A DNA stretch of 64,000 nt from Heterobilharzia americana (GCA_944470555.2 OX104129.1:67697747-67761746); one strand, 5' to 3'; shown: positions 1 to 11,984, counted from the first letter of the stretch. Numbers and translations: made by a program. Notes: a model not told the origin generated them from the sequence alone.

Positions 1-405
1 CCTGAAGTCAGTCTCCAACCACTGGTTTCTCTTGTTCCACAGACCCCAACCGGCTAGTCTGTATCCCCATACATCACTCAGACGAATAGTCAACGACTTC
101 ATGCATTGATGCCATGTTTTAGCCTAGCCACCCCGAGCCTGACTTCTGAGTAGTGACACTATGAAACACGGTCTATGCTACGAAGGCACAGGTGATCAAA
201 CCCCTCAAACTTTCTCATGTCTTCTACCTGTTGTCACCATGTTTCACACCCACACAGTAGGACAGAGTCGACTGTAGCACAGTAAACTCGACTCTTTACA
301 ACTCTGTACAATAACATCCACAGTAAATGTTCACTGTTACCTCTGGTCAATATCGACTTCCTTAGAAATGGGAATACCTTCTTGATTGTTAATGTGATCA
401 GGATT
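1..405 (-). mobile_element. LnB (SR2/RTE-type LINE) fragment, post-RT region
   Basis: On the minus strand this reads as the segment downstream of the reverse transcriptase palm in RTE-type LINEs. A VLLCGCETW stretch lies near 240-275, followed by MRKFEGFDHLCLRSI, which matches the usual LLYGCETW...FDHRCLR pattern of these elements. Stop codons interrupt it, so it is a relic. It continues past the left edge of the window and is joined head-to-head to a Penelope-like fragment at about 405-440. The same junction recurs at 56729-57369. Confidence 0.7.
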
Positions 406-632
406 TCTTATAATAAATAAATAAATATTTATCGACCTTGGTTTCAAAGGTAGTACGGCAGCAAAGATCCTGAAGAGTCAGTGGTGTAAATTGCTGAGAA
501 GAACATTTTTCTATGCCAAGCTCCAGATCAGCTTATCTATTCATCAATTGGTTCCGGAGTGCGTTAAGGATAAGTTGCTACTTTTGTCCATCTCAATATG
601 TGTCTAAAAATCTACTTGCTCTTGTGGAGCTA
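1..632 (+). repeat. Direct repeat, copy 1 of 2 (partner 56729-57369)
   Basis: Nearly identical to 56729-57369. The largest difference is a 9-base insertion in copy 2 near 56880. The repeat spans the LnB/PLE junction and includes the same premature TAA in the PLE frame. Homology ends abruptly at 632/57369, where copy 1 continues into the GIY-YIG domain and copy 2 switches to LnB sequence. Confidence 0.9.
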
Positions 633-934
633 TTTATAAAGGCTACATAAAGCGTGCACTTTCCAAACGTATCTCTGAGATCTCTCATGCATGGTTGTCT
701 AGTGGAGAATATGAGTCAATTAACAGTTCAATCCTTGAACATTTGATCAACTGTGGACATGTAGCTTCACCAGAGTCCTCCTTCAATGTCATTTCCAGAG
801 TCAAAGGGAATAATTCAAAAGGAGTATGCCTTCGATATTTGTGCGCAGTAGAAGCACTGACATTTCATCAATTCAAACCTGATCTCTGTGTGCAGAAGAA
901 GTATGTTCAACCTCTTATCTTACCACGGTCTTAA
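442..934 (+). pseudogene. Penelope-like element, C-terminal linker and GIY-YIG endonuclease relic
   Basis: The frame from 442 reads FKGSTAAKILKSQW, then LLRRTFFYAKLQ, matching the linker between reverse transcriptase and endonuclease of Penelope-like elements (PLEs). After one in-frame TAA near 607 comes CSCGAIYKGYIKR, a GIY-YIG-type endonuclease core in which the second motif is degraded (normally YIGRT). It continues with INSSILEHLINCGH and ends with LCVQKKYVQPL and a stop at 934, as PLE endonucleases do. The conserved His and Glu (CAVEAL) are present. Family knowledge: PLE endonucleases nick the target for integration. This copy is 5'-truncated and inactive. Confidence 0.8.
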
Positions 935-1753
935 CACATTTTTCGATTTTATTATCATTAGTTAGTTTAATTTTATCACCCCTTCATTAGGACCCATTTT
1001 TCTTTCTTTACCTTCGTTATATCTATCAAATGGAAACTCAATCATTGCATTTCACATCTACCAACAATTTTCACCTTGTCAAGCCCTTGCCTTCCTCACT
1101 ATTTCCATTATTTATGCAACTACTTTGCATCCTTGATTTCAGTTTTTAACACTAGCTGACTGGATGATGCAACTATACCCTATTGTTCAACAATGGATTG
1201 TTACATGTTTGTGATATGTGTATAAATACGATTGTAAAGATTTCGAACATGACATCGTCGAAAAAAGTTTTACTTCTTTTCTTTGCGAATAAGTTCATCA
1301 GCTTGTAAAGGGATAAGATCCGCTCGATATACACCTCAACCAGAAGTCTATACTATACCTGAGTGAATATATACACCCTTGAATCAACTGTTGGTTGGAA
1401 GAAACGGTGAATATCAGCAACTCTTTGTCTGACTATCTCAGTTTTCTTTTGACACTTCATGCATTTACGCACGTAGCTATAAAATGATGACCATATATGA
1501 TAAGCTGAAGATCATCAAAAAAAACTACTTCAGCTACAAAATAAGTAATATTTTACAGTTAATACCTATTAATTTTGAGGGTTAATGCATAAAACATTTG
1601 CTAAGACCTGGAGAGGATGCTTGCAAAAACAGACTACAAAATAACTGTTTGAAAGTATCTTCGATATATGAGATATAATCCACCAAAGCATAGTTGTCTA
1701 ACATTCATCAAAGCGCATCACAATGCCGAGTCTCTCAGCTTGGTGATTATATT
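935..1753. other. No recognisable feature
   Basis: AT-rich sequence with stops in all frames. I see no repeat family member, splice-flanked ORF or RNA gene here. Confidence 0.5.
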
Positions 1754-1841
1754 GCAAAATGATCAACAGAAGTCGATCAGTAGTCAGGACTAGATAACAT
1801 GAAACTGATGCCTTTCTCTCCAGTGACCAATCAATGGAGTT
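1754..1841 (+). repeat. S3 element, head fragment
   Basis: A decayed match to the upstream part of the S3 family at 47580-47660. Both carry a run like TCAGGACTAGATAACATGAA followed by a CCAGTGACCAATCAAT-type segment. No tRNA-like or hammerhead portion remains. Confidence 0.5.
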
Positions 1842-2304
1842 TCATTTAGTTTAGATAAGCGGTAGAAATAAACTTTGGTGACGGCCAATCAAGTTCAAGT
1901 ATTCGCTGACCAATCAGAATCATACATATGAAGATAACGTAATTAACAAGGACAGTGCTTTAACCTGTGCAATAGCGGCATAGTACAAATGTTTGTCACA
2001 AATTATGATGGCATTTCCAATCAGTTAAAACATAAAATTGATAACCAGAGTAATAATTCTTTTTTTCTGAAAACCAATGTGACTCAACTTGAAAGTAACG
2101 TTTTTTTCAAATTTTACATTTTAGGCAAAAAGAAATGGGTTAAGTGACGAAAACCAACATTTCAACTCGCTTTCCTAACAATTAAATGTTTTATGCAGCG
2201 ACTACATGTGTCAGTTAAAAACGGTCACTATTGTCCTGTGCATTAATTTTTTGCACGCTCCAGGAGTATGTAGCTAACAATCTTTTTAGAAGTGTGTAGG
2301 GATT

Positions 2305-2450
2305 TATCGATTTCAAGTTGGTATTCATCACGGACTGATATCGATTGCAAGAGTTCCCACGTTAGCATGAAACAGCTATCCCATACTGCCAGGTTGTCAA
2401 CGGTTCTTCAATTGATGTCACTCCGTGATGAATACCAACTTGAAGATAAT
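2305..2450. repeat. S2 element, 3' ends in inverted pair
   Basis: The S2 tail GATGAATACCAACTTGAA lies on the plus strand at about 2428-2446 and its reverse complement at 2314-2335. The right arm keeps the start of the hammerhead 3' half (GAAACAGCTATCC at about 2369), but the CTGANGA strand is gone. The two tails point outward. Confidence 0.6.
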
Positions 2451-2633
2451 CTTTTTACTGCATATATCCCAAACTCACATACACATAGACATACGCACTA
2501 CACCCGATAATGAGAAATAGCCTGATCACAGTCACTTGATAGTTTTCTTGTTATTCTTACCAAGTAAAGGAATGAACATATCAAAACAATATTTACTGTA
2601 GAAATAAAAATACTTCCTTATTGAATTACTCAC

Positions 2634-3353
2634 GTGAATATTTGCTTTGGAGATAACGTGCAGCTATCGAATGACCACATTCAGAGGATTCTCGACGAAC
2701 GAAAGCAATGTGAATATTTCTAGGTGAACAGTTATTCTGAGGACTGTTTACAGCATGATGATATCCGTTTAAAGTTGTTCCACTGGAACATTTCACGTTA
2801 GAAATGGTGGGAGTGTAAATGGAACTACCGGATACTTTGTTCAAGATCAGGTCATTCTGTTCAAAATATTTATAACGATAATGCTGATGATAATGCGGAC
2901 GATCACAATCTGCATTCGGATCACTGATCTTCAAGCCGACCCAATCTCTAAGATAACCATTACAACTGTTGGTAACACCGCGATGATTATTCATACTCTC
3001 ATTAATATTATCACTGCTGTTACCGACATTAGTGCTACCGTTTGTATAGATATCCTCATTATCGATAAGTTCCTTGCTCGTAGAACTTGTCAACAAGTTA
3101 GTGTTGTCAAAGTGTTGTGACAATTTCATTAAATTATTGCAATCTAAAAATTTTTGATGAATTGATAAATCTCTATGACCAGTTGAAGAGGCTAGTGACC
3201 AGTTAACACGTTTTGGCATAACGACCATTTTCTCCCTTCTTATTTGCATCAATGCATTAATCCGATTGTAAACACCACGACTGGTAATTAGGAAACGTGT
3301 CTCCACCACATCCTGTTCCGCTGACGGCGACGATGATGGCAATGATGTCTGCC
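2634..3353 (-). CDS. Candidate internal exon, host gene of unknown function
   Basis: On the minus strand a pyrimidine-rich acceptor ending TTTCTTTTCTAG precedes base 3353. A donor GTGAGT follows base 2634. The 720-base segment is open: two bases, 239 codons, one base, so both flanking introns are phase 1. The protein begins QTSLPSSSPSAEQDVVETRF, continues LITSRGVYNRINALMQIRR and then becomes rich in Asn, Ser and His, as many schistosome proteins are. No enzyme motif, signal peptide or membrane segment is visible, and I do not recognise the family. It is unlike every repeat in the window. Its entry phase fits exon 12394-12483. Confidence 0.65.
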
Positions 3354-3412
3354 CTAGAAAAGAAAGAAATTACAGATAAAAATCGAATACAATCATGTAT
3401 TCTGATATTATT

Positions 3413-3600
3413 GATGGATATTGGCTACCAATGGAACGCAAGTGGCACGTTTCGTCCTATTTCTGACTCATCAGCTGGATGTACCCACCTCATTGTGGAT
3501 GATGTTATTCCCACTGAGACTCAAACCCACTCAACTATTGAGTCATGACAGCCACTCCTTGTACGACAGGGATAGTGCAGTTCCATTGTTACGACTTTTT
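3413..3600 (-). mobile_element. S1 (SM-alpha-like) element with hammerhead relic
   Basis: On the minus strand this carries CTGATGA at the hammerhead, a stem II of GTC...GGAC with one mismatch, and GAAAC. The cleavage-side strand of stem I is lost. The B-box side (GAGTCTCAGTGGGAA) is recognisable. It lies just outside the host exon, in the upstream intron. Confidence 0.7.
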
Positions 3601-3899
3601 ATACCCCAGAATGATTTTCCTCACATAAACAACCACTTCATTTGAAATAATGAACAACAAAAAGAACTTTTTACAATAGATAATTGAGCTACTTATGAGT
3701 AAGCTGATTAGAAATTTAAATGTTTTTAGGAAATAAGTGGTCGTGTAAAATCATATCAGTAATTTCTCCACATGAACATAGCTGGTAAATCTCGAAAATA
3801 AGTTTTTGTGATCAATTCAAATGGTAATGAGAACGCCTTTACCAAATTTGTAATTGACTGCATTTAACACATATTTCTATTCATTTCCTCGTTATTTTC

Positions 3900-4190
3900 T
3901 GGATCGAATTACACGACACTGGTTGGCAGATGGGCTCCTATGCGGATGCCTCGATATTGCCTGAGTATTTACTATCTTGTTTGGTGGTGGCTATCATTCG
4001 AGACAAGGACGCACTTTTCGGCCTATTTGGGGCTGGTCAGCTGAATGTATGCTGTGTTGGAGTTTCAAGTAATGGTGCGGGTTCGAGACCTGGCGAGAAC
4101 AACGTCGCTCACTGGATAGCAAGTAAATCCAGCTGCTAAATCTCAAATAGGATGAAACGCACTTCCCGGAATCTACTGCTAGCTAACACT
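3900..4190. mobile_element. S1 elements, head-to-head inverted pair
   Basis: A minus-strand arm (about 3905-4050) contains the S1 head segment with CGAGGCATCCGCATAGGAG and a decayed hammerhead. A plus-strand arm (about 4075-4180) has the B-box-like GGTTCGAGACC and a hammerhead whose CTGANGA is mutated to CTGCTAA. Neither ribozyme should be active. Confidence 0.65.
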
Positions 4191-4255
4191 AAGCAAATTA
4201 CAAGAAACTTACATTTTGTAGTTCGATGGAATATACACTAATTATGTATCAAAGG

Positions 4256-4376
4256 TGAGGAAGAAATGAAAGCTTGTGGGCAGTCGTGGAGCCATGTTCA
4301 GAAAACAGAGTGAAATGAAAACGTGCTACTGAGGCCCTATATTCCACTAGGAACTCAGGGGAAAAATAACAATAAT
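4256..4376 (+). mobile_element. LnA LINE, 3' terminal fragment
   Basis: Matches the last ~120 bases of LnA: the GAAATGAAAGCTTGTGGGC segment, the CGTGCTACTGA region, then CCACTAGGAACTCAGGGG and an A-rich tail with AATAA repeats. It is strongly 5'-truncated, as is common for LINE insertions. Confidence 0.75.
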
Positions 4377-4489
4377 ATGCATCAAAGAAAAGAGGAAACA
4401 ACCCAACGAAAAAAATTTTCTTTTCCAGGGATATCACTTTCTAACTTTGTACAATCGTGCTTACATACATCACAAGCATACAACAATCT

Positions 4490-4735
4490 TGAAGCCGGGT
4501 GATGATTGAAGGTGAAGTGGAAAGTTCGGTCACGACGGGACTCGAACCACAAACCACTGGGTTCTTAACCGGTTGTTCAACCAATTGAGCTATGAGACTC
4601 GACTGCTGACCAAATCTCATTTTCACTCCAACCGACAAGAGTTTTGCCCGACTGCTGTGTGAATTCGTGATATTTTACTATCGCTTGATTGTACTCACAA
4701 GGCTATCTCAGATAGTCAAAATGATAGTGACAATT
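4490..4735 (-). mobile_element. T1 tRNA-derived SINE
   Basis: On the minus strand an A-box-like TAGCTCAATTGGTTGAACA is followed by a B-box-like GGTTCGAGTCCC. The family tail TTCACCTTCAATCATCACC comes next. These are RNA polymerase III internal promoter elements typical of tRNA-derived SINEs. No hammerhead core is present in this family. Confidence 0.8.
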
Positions 4736-4859
4736 GTTGGTAGATGTAGAATGTGATGGTTAAGTGTCAACTTGATAAGATGTAGATTGTAATGAAATCT
4801 AAAAGCGAAAAGAACTAGACATGACTCAAAACAATGAGGAAATAAACAATTGGACACAT

Positions 4860-5577
4860 TTCTTCTGCAAGTAGAGAACAGGTTTGAACTAGTGAATCGT
4901 CACTGCTTCTACCATTCATAAGTTTGGAAAGTGAACTCCTTTTCAACGGTCATCTTTGACTCCGTTAAACAATACTGAAGGAGGACTCTGGTGAAGTTAA
5001 ATGTTCAAGGATTGAACTGCTAATTCATTTACATTCAAGATGATGCTGAGATACATTTGGAAAGTGTACAGTTTATGCGACCTATGTAACTAGTCCCATA
5101 GAAGTTAACATAATTAACCTTGTACATACTAATTAAAGTGATCCAAAGTGGAAGCTTGATTTTAACACACCCTGGAACCATTTGCCAACTAGCTGATCTA
5201 CCAAAAAAATATTTTTTCTCAGTGGTTTAGACCGTTGGTTTTTCAGGATTTCCGCTACTGTATCAACTATAATCTCAATATTCATAAATGAAGTCTCCTT
5301 CAGAGCCATGAGTACTTGCTGTTTCCTTAGTCTTAACTTCAAGCTTTGCTCAATAGATTTTGTTTGTTATTTGTGCAGATCCTTTTGGTTTTATATAACA
5401 AACAGTGAATCTGATTCCTATTTTTATCGACTGGTGTCCAGGTGTACAAGTTCATATACTGTCCATTTCATGTCAGCTTCTTGTAGATCAACCCTCTTGA
5501 GGGAACTATCCAGTCTCCATTTCAATAAAACATTCAGAAATGAAATTCCGACTATTATCTATTTGAATAGTCACTAG
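4860..5577 (-). pseudogene. Penelope-like element relic (RT thumb to endonuclease)
   Basis: On the minus strand the segment near 5460-5577 reads FLNVLLKWRLDSSLKR in broken frame, like the FLDVLVTRRPDGTLKR stretch after the RT palm of PLEs. The ORF at 5133-5342 carries the following linker. At 4890-5060 the sequence matches the endonuclease part of the PLE at 660-830, including the SSI..H and YIGR regions. Several frameshifts and stops mean it cannot encode a working enzyme. Confidence 0.55.
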
Positions 5578-5694
5578 GATGGTTTTTAGAGATCTCCGTT
5601 TCACCTTTTACCTGGACTAAACACCAGTGAATGTCGTATATATGAAAAGGGGGAGTAGGCTGGGAGTGATTCAATCAGATGAAGTATATTACTT

Positions 5695-6325
5695 ATGTGT
5701 GGCTTTGAAGACCACCCTAGCAACTGACAAAACGGTCAATTACATTCCTTTATCATATAAAAACGTACTCTTCCAGGAGAAATACCAAAGCCTGACTGGT
5801 TATTTCAGTAGCTGCAAGGGTAGCCCTTAAACGGGTGACTTTAAAGGCCACCTTATCAACTGTTGGAGCAGCTAATCAGGTTTCGGTATTTCGAATAGGA
5901 AGTTGGATTTTCAGAAAACAGAGAGCCATAATTCGTTGTCTTAACAGTTGCTAGGGTGGCCTTTAAAATCACCCAAAAATTGTCTTCCCAGTCAAGATAC
6001 CTGATTGGTATCATCGCGGTTGTGAGGTTGTAGGCCACCCTAGAAACTGATAGAATAACTAATCACGTTTCTCTATTTTATGAAAAATTATCTTCTCAGT
6101 CAAAATACCGTAACCTGATTGCGGTTAAAGTGGCCTTTAAAGTCCCCTTTATTTATCGGGGACACGCATAGCAGAAATGCATGACTTTAAAGGCCATTCT
6201 GGTAACTACTGTAATAACCAATCAGGTTACAGTATTTTGTCTATAAAGGTAGTTTTTTTTATAAAATATAGAAGCCCAATTGGTTATCACAGCAGTTTCT
6301 AGGATGACCTTTAAAGTCACTCTAA
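5695..6325. repeat. Array of four M1 fold-back MITEs
   Basis: Four ~120-145 bp units at about 5699-5830, 5834-5972, 6025-6150 and 6178-6322. Each starts with a variant of GACTTTAAAGGCCACCCTAG, followed by AATAACCAATCAGG. Each ends with the inverse: CTGATTGGTTATTTCAG, then CTAGGGTGGCCTTTAAAGTC. Each unit is close to a palindrome with an AT-rich centre. No transposase is present. Confidence 0.85.
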
Positions 6326-8870
6326 AGTCACCACAGAAAGACTGAAGAACCAATTGAATTTCCACTCACACATTGCTCAGTCATGAACCCTTATAACTAA
6401 TAAAACAAATGATATATTTAAAGGGGTTAAAGTTAATTAAATAAACAGTTGGTGTTTCCGTTGAAAAATAATAATAGTAATAAACTGTATATTCATAAAA
6501 CTGGTAGATTGATAAATGTCTTTATCATATTCGCTTATTCCTAATATAAGTCTGGACTGTTTATAACTATAATCATATTATTGTTGAATAGCAGTGACTA
6601 GTAATCAAGTCTAAGGCACCTCACTGAGATGTAGGTACATAGATTCAATGAATTCTGTTTACGAGGCCATACATATCCTCGATAATGTTCCTCATTGTCA
6701 ATATTATACTTTAATATAACATTATTTATCAGAACGTGCAAGGGTATCCATATAAAAATAGTTCGTTTACAAACCAACATCAAACATACTGATAAGATTA
6801 ATATAAAACTTGAAAATGTATTTCTTCAACTGGTACCAATTCACTTCCGGTCATATAACCTTGAATATTATCCATTCATCAATTTCTGTTGTCACTTTAA
6901 CTTGGAAGTCTATACTTCCCTGAATAGTTCATAATAGAAGTAAGAACTTCATGTCATACTCTAACTTAACCATCTTTAACTTATATCGAACTCAACTCTG
7001 CTTAAGATAATATGATACTTTCGAAAAGAAGGTAGTTCAATGTATGTGGAATATGTCACAATCATTTCAAACGATGAACATTTACAGCTTCATAAGCTGA
7101 CAAACATTTTTCAACCTGATCCTAAGCTCTCCATGGGGTAGTTTTGTGATACGAGACTGATGATACGAAGGTAACATCTCAAACATCTCACCACTACGAG
7201 CTTTTATAACTGTTTCGCAACTATATATCAACGCACAATGAGCTGCAGTACAGGAGAATCCTAGTTTGGTAATCGAATACCTCGCTTGAGCAATAAGTGA
7301 TGTAGGTTAACAAAAGTTAATAAAGCTTTTTGTGTATATGTCGAGGTATTATCATCTAACACCAGAGTTGATCTGAAGTAAGTGAATTAAGGTTCAGCTA
7401 GTTCTACGATCTCACTCCCTATTGTCAGAAAAACTAGTAGTTCACACTAGTCCTGGATTAACTAACACCTGGTAGCTGTAAAGTTAGAAACATACCATCC
7501 TACATCTTGTCGAATTGTTACTAAACGTATTCAAAAAATCCTGATGACTGTTTTCGTCTTACAGAGCTATACGACCTGTATACTAATAGACAGCTAAGAA
7601 ATCTTCAGTCAGGTTATCAGTCCATGAGCAAACAAAACTAGAAATGAGAATTCTTACAAGCACACTAATGCCGAAATTCAATGGAAATGGAGACAAAAAA
7701 CATCACCATAGGAAACAACTCGACATAGATACTTCAGATGACGGCTAACCATAGACTCTAAAAGGAACATCAGCGTAAGAGCACACAGTCTTAGTGAAGG
7801 GATGATCTTGCTAGGCGTACCTTTCAGAGAGAAGTATTATCATAAAAAGTCTTAAATAATACAGTTAAATGTTGCCTTCACATCTAAAACTGTCGGGTGG
7901 TAAGGAGCATATCTCTGTTCGAAAACCTAATGAGTGAACATTTGATCGATATACTTCATAGATAAATTTGAAACCTCCTTGGCTTTCTCAGGTTTGCTGT
8001 CCCCAGCCTTCAGATAGGCACTGAATAATTAGGTGGTCTGAAATCCTGGATACTATATTCCTCAGGCTCATTCCTCTTTGGCTATCACAACAGGATTTTG
8101 AAGACTGGAATATTTATCGACTGAAACCAATTAGAGGGGATCATGGCCAGTTACCATAACTTCGCTGGCACTGTACTTAGTACAACCAACAAACCTTGGC
8201 TACCATCCTTGAATATTTCCAGTACAAGGTCACAGGCGCCTTGTGTCGTTCCTCATATCAGGTTACCTAAGTCCCTCAATGTTTCTGAAACAGCTGAGGA
8301 CTGTATCTTCATTTACCATTCAGAATGAGACTAGATAAGGTTAATTGAATGTTAGTCACAATTCAGTTGAACTGTTCCCCGAAGTTTTCAGTCTATCTTG
8401 ATAGTTGTCTTCTCTGTAAGTGAATCACATACCTATCCTTCTCAGATACGGTTTAACTAAACGTTAACCTTTTCATCTCAGTTCCCATGATAAGTCTACA
8501 CAACTGTAAACTATTGCCCATCATTACTGCCCTTTCCATTTCTACAGAATTCAATTCTTACCACCGCACATAGCTATTGAGTGGATTTTTTTTCAGTCTC
8601 CACTTAAATTGCTTCAGTTACTTATCAAGATCTTCTGACTTATTAGTCAGACCCCTGGATCGATTACTAAAGCACTTTAGCAAACCTAATAAGATAGATA
8701 ATAAGGCGAAATGATGTAAAACCCAAGTATTTATTCCAGTTGGATGGCTTCTATAAGCAATGGTACCTAAAGTGCCATCTTCTCTTGGTTTTACAAGTCA
8801 ACATTAGATAACTCCCCTACTTCATTTCCGTATCCATAAGTGAATTAGACTGCATTTACTACCGGGTTAA
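6326..8870. other. No confident feature
   Basis: AT-rich DNA without recognisable members of the window's repeat families. The short ORF at 8143-8328 is not flanked by convincing splice signals and resembles nothing I know. Confidence 0.5.
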
Positions 8871-8888
8871 TGTGTGTGTGTGTGTGTG
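8871..8888. repeat. (GT)n microsatellite
   Basis: Uninterrupted GT repeat of nine units at the edge of a Penelope-like relic. Confidence 0.95.
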
Positions 8889-8889
8889 A

Positions 8890-9145
8890 AAAGAAGAAAA
8901 CTCTGGATATGCCCCGGTTTCAACACAGTCAATGCGTCATCTACATATCCCAACCATACATTCTAGGTGGATTTAAATGTTCCTGATGCAATTTGTTCCC
9001 AAATGTCCATAAATATGTACGTCTGCTACTATCAAGGATATCGGAAATCTCCTCACTACTCCTTTTGTTACTCTTCAAATTACTGAAAATACCCATAAAG
9101 ACATTAGACAGAACGAGTTCACCGACGATATCTTCATCCAACTTA
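8890..9145 (-). pseudogene. Penelope-like RT palm fragment with YVDD
   Basis: On the minus strand the frame reads VWLGYVDDALTVLKPGHIQS. The YVDD box is that of the RT catalytic motif C, and the preceding HLNPPRM resembles the region just upstream in PLEs. The frame shifts just before the motif, because the upstream ORF (MDEDIVGELVLSNVF onward) ends as MYGWDM. It runs into a GT repeat on its downstream side. Assignment to PLE rather than another RT family is an inference. Confidence 0.5.
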
Positions 9146-9576
9146 ATCTTTGTTCAATAATACTTGTAACTATCTAATATAATGGAACTAGAAAACGTTT
9201 AAATTGCAGTGCTACCAGCTATGAAGAATGAAATCACTGAGAAAGGTATCTTCACTGAACTTCTTGTTTTCTCTAATATCTATTTTTTGCCTCAGATTTG
9301 TATACTGTAAATGTCAAGCATAACTGTACCCTAAATATTTGGTCACAATAATATGTTCCATTAGAAATCTTTCAGTCTTAATTATCTTTATCAATGAAAA
9401 GTTTATGTATTGTGTAATGGATTAATGTATTATAAGTCAAAAATCTTTTTTTACTCATAATACCATAAGTTAACTAGTTTCTTTAAAACTGAAACACACT
9501 ATAATCTATAGTTAGCGGAAGAAGAGAAAGGCTGGTAACTTTAACTGATGCACTTGTGCACCAGATCCTACGCTGA

Positions 9577-9630
9577 TTTTATCTGTCTATCTGTACCTGC
9601 CTGCCTGCCTGCCTGTCTGTCTGTTGTCTG
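9577..9630. repeat. CTGC/CTGT tetranucleotide repeat
   Basis: Imperfect run of CTGT, CTGC and CTGT units. A short S3-like 3' end (TTCCTACCGATCGCCTTCAA) follows at about 9766. Confidence 0.8.
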
Positions 9631-9841
9631 TTTGTGATGAGTCACCAATCGATATGGCACTGGTAACAGTCGAATGAGCTTACTACTGACTATGACCTCA
9701 ATTAAAGAATTTGAATGTTGACTGACGAAATTATGTTACGGTTGCAATCAGCCAGCATTATGACTTCCTACCGATCGCCTTCAACTAATTGGTATCGAAT
9801 ATATTTGAATAAATATGGATAATGCATTTTTGAGGTTTGTG

Positions 9842-9844
<3 letters not shown>

Positions 9845-9906
<62 letters not shown>

Positions 9907-9907
9907 T
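9845..9907. repeat. (AT)n microsatellite
   Basis: About 60 bases of alternating AT with a single interruption near 9897, abutting an S2 inverted pair. Confidence 0.95.
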
Positions 9908-10185
9908 GATGTTAGGTTGGTATTCACCACAGACTGATATCAGTCGGAGAAGTATTTAAGAGTTGTCCATTCAAGATAAAGGACCACTGGATTCCGACCC
10001 AGTGGCTAGATGGTAACGTCCTGGCAGCGGAAATTGAAACCCCTGGGTTCGATCTCCAGCGGGGTCATGTGTGGACACCGCTGAGGAGTCTTGCACAAAA
10101 CAGCATTCAAGTGCTGTCAGGTTTCCAGTGTTTATCTAAGTGATGTCAGTCCATGGTGAATAGAAACCTGGAATATCGATAAACT
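9908..10185. mobile_element. S2 element inverted pair
   Basis: A short minus arm (about 9910-9962) holds the S2 tail. The plus arm (about 9988-10180) has an A-box-like region, the B-box-like GGGTTCGATCTCC, then CTGAGGA of a hammerhead. GAAA is mutated to AAAA and stem II has decayed. The tail reads TGATGTCAGTCCATGGTGAA. Confidence 0.7.
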
Positions 10186-10344
10186 TGTTTAAATCCTAGA
10201 TTACAGCCATCGTTTTCAATGGATAACTCATTTAATACACTTCTCATTTCAATTATTTGAAATCAATTGGCATGAGTGAACTTATACAAAAGAATCTCAA
10301 ATCACTGAACCGCATTGTATTCACTTTTTATTTCATTCTTAAAG

Positions 10345-10700
10345 GAAGAACAAATTATACTACTGAATAACTTGAGTAGTTAGCAACAGCTCACACTCAT
10401 TTATAGATTACGAAAGTTCATACAACTGAATGAGTCCGAGTACACTGCCGATAAGCCTGGCCCCAAATGGGCGATACCACCATCCAGTTTTAGGATCGCT
10501 GTAGTCTGGTTGACTGGTGAAATCTACAGAAGAGCGTAAGTAGCAGTAGTATATTTCATTAATCCATGACAGATCTTCGCTTGGTAACTTTCTATAGAAG
10601 CCTTGCTGATATCACAGTTGGGCAGTCAAAAAACTACTCAGTTATGGGGAAGTGTCAATATGTCAACCGGACAATCTGTAAATCATTCGTAAACTGATCA
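10345..10700. repeat. S4 element inverted pair
   Basis: Shares the series AACTTGAGTAGTTAG, then GTACAC, a hammerhead-like core, and TGACTGGTGAAATCTACA with the copy at 35570-35885. In this copy the core reads CCGATAA, then GCC...GGGC, then GATA. The pairing of stem II survives but the catalytic bases do not. The right portion (10610-10700) matches the inverse of the family's other end. Confidence 0.5.
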
Positions 10701-10927
10701 TACTAATCTCAAAACTCTGAAAGGTTCCGGATCAAATTCAGAGTGTAACCATTCAGTTAAGTGACTAGTCAGGAGAGTATGAGATAGTTGACTACAGTCG
10801 GTGGGTAAACCTATGGAGATAACGAATTCCCTTCAAGTTTTCGGGTTTACTGGTGAATCGCAGAGGAAAGGAAATCTATGTAGAGTGTATCCTGTCGGTA
10901 TTGTCTTAGAAACACTTCACTATCAAG

Positions 10928-11078
10928 TAGCCAGCGTGGGCTTTAAAGGCCACCCTAACAGCTGACAAAATAACCTATCAGGTTGCAGTATTTTGACTGT
11001 GAAGACCATTTTTCATAGAATGTAGAGACGTGATTGGTTGTTTCATCAGTTGCTAGGGTTGGCCTTTAAAGTCATTCT
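10928..11078. repeat. M1 fold-back MITE
   Basis: Left end GGCTTTAAAGGCCACCCTAA, right end CTAGGGTTGGCCTTTAAAGT in inverse orientation, about 150 bp in total. Confidence 0.85.
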
Positions 11079-11079
11079 A

Positions 11080-11800
11080 AGCTTTTATGCTGAAACAAGC
11101 CTTTCATTCATAATTGTCATTCTACATTCAAGTTGTCTGGCACTTACGTCCATCATTAATAAACAAATATTTTTCTGAGGGAGTTGTGAATTTTGTGTGT
11201 ATTTGTTTGTGTCATCATAAGTTTAACAGAATGTGTTTAAATGAGACACATTATCCTCTCCACTTGCTTACTTCACTCCCAAAAGGCAAAATAACAATTT
11301 TTTATATCGATGATTGAATTCGGTTAGATGGTGGAAAAAGTGAAATTATACACTGAGTTCAGCTAATTAGCCCAAGGCTGAATTAAGTGAGATAAGCTCA
11401 AACTCTGGTGGTTATTATGTATCAAGCCTTTCAGATAGGAAATTTACAACTGGGTCATGTCTCACACAGCCAGACAATAAGCATTAATGTAATACACACA
11501 AATACACACTAAAACAAGGAAGTATGTAGGTTAGTTCTATATACCGATGACTCATCCCCAAATCTAGTGGTAAAAGATGACTGGATAGTAAAATTTGGAT
11601 GTTATAGGCTGGTGAATGTTGCACAGTATATTCGATACATGTTGAAAATAAACTAATCCATTCATTAAGCCATAATCTGTACTAATAGGCTCATTTTGAC
11701 AAGAAGAGCATTCAACAATTGTCTTACATCGCACGATAACGATTAATCGTAGGTAACAGTGGTATAGGCGATGTGCATTTCGTTGTATTCATCTTGGTAG
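11080..11800. other. No recognisable feature
   Basis: AT-rich sequence. Nothing beyond short spurious ORFs is visible. Confidence 0.5.
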
Positions 11801-11804
11801 TTAA

Positions 11805-11935
11805 CAGTGGAATCCAGGACTCATCAGCTGGATGTTACCTCCACCCCACTGAGTGTTGTTCCAACTGAGACTCCAACCCAGTATCCACCAGGTCATTGGG
11901 GTATGAGATCCATCTCTTGTGAATCTTGACTTACT
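11805..11935 (-). mobile_element. S1 element with hammerhead core deleted
   Basis: The minus strand keeps the S1 B-box side, the CATCCAGCTGATGAGTCC strand and the GGATTCCACTG tail. About 20 bases covering the stem II loop, GAAA and stem III are missing. It looks like a deletion between the short repeats on either side of stem II. Confidence 0.65.
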
Positions 11936-11984
11936 TTCTATGCTTGCTTGAATCTCAGTAAACGTCGACATGCTAATGAAGAAA

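Noticed and set aside
5695..6325. CRISPR-like array (repeat units of regular spacing)
   Set aside because: The repeats are terminal inverted repeats of fold-back MITEs, not short identical direct repeats, and the genome is eukaryotic.
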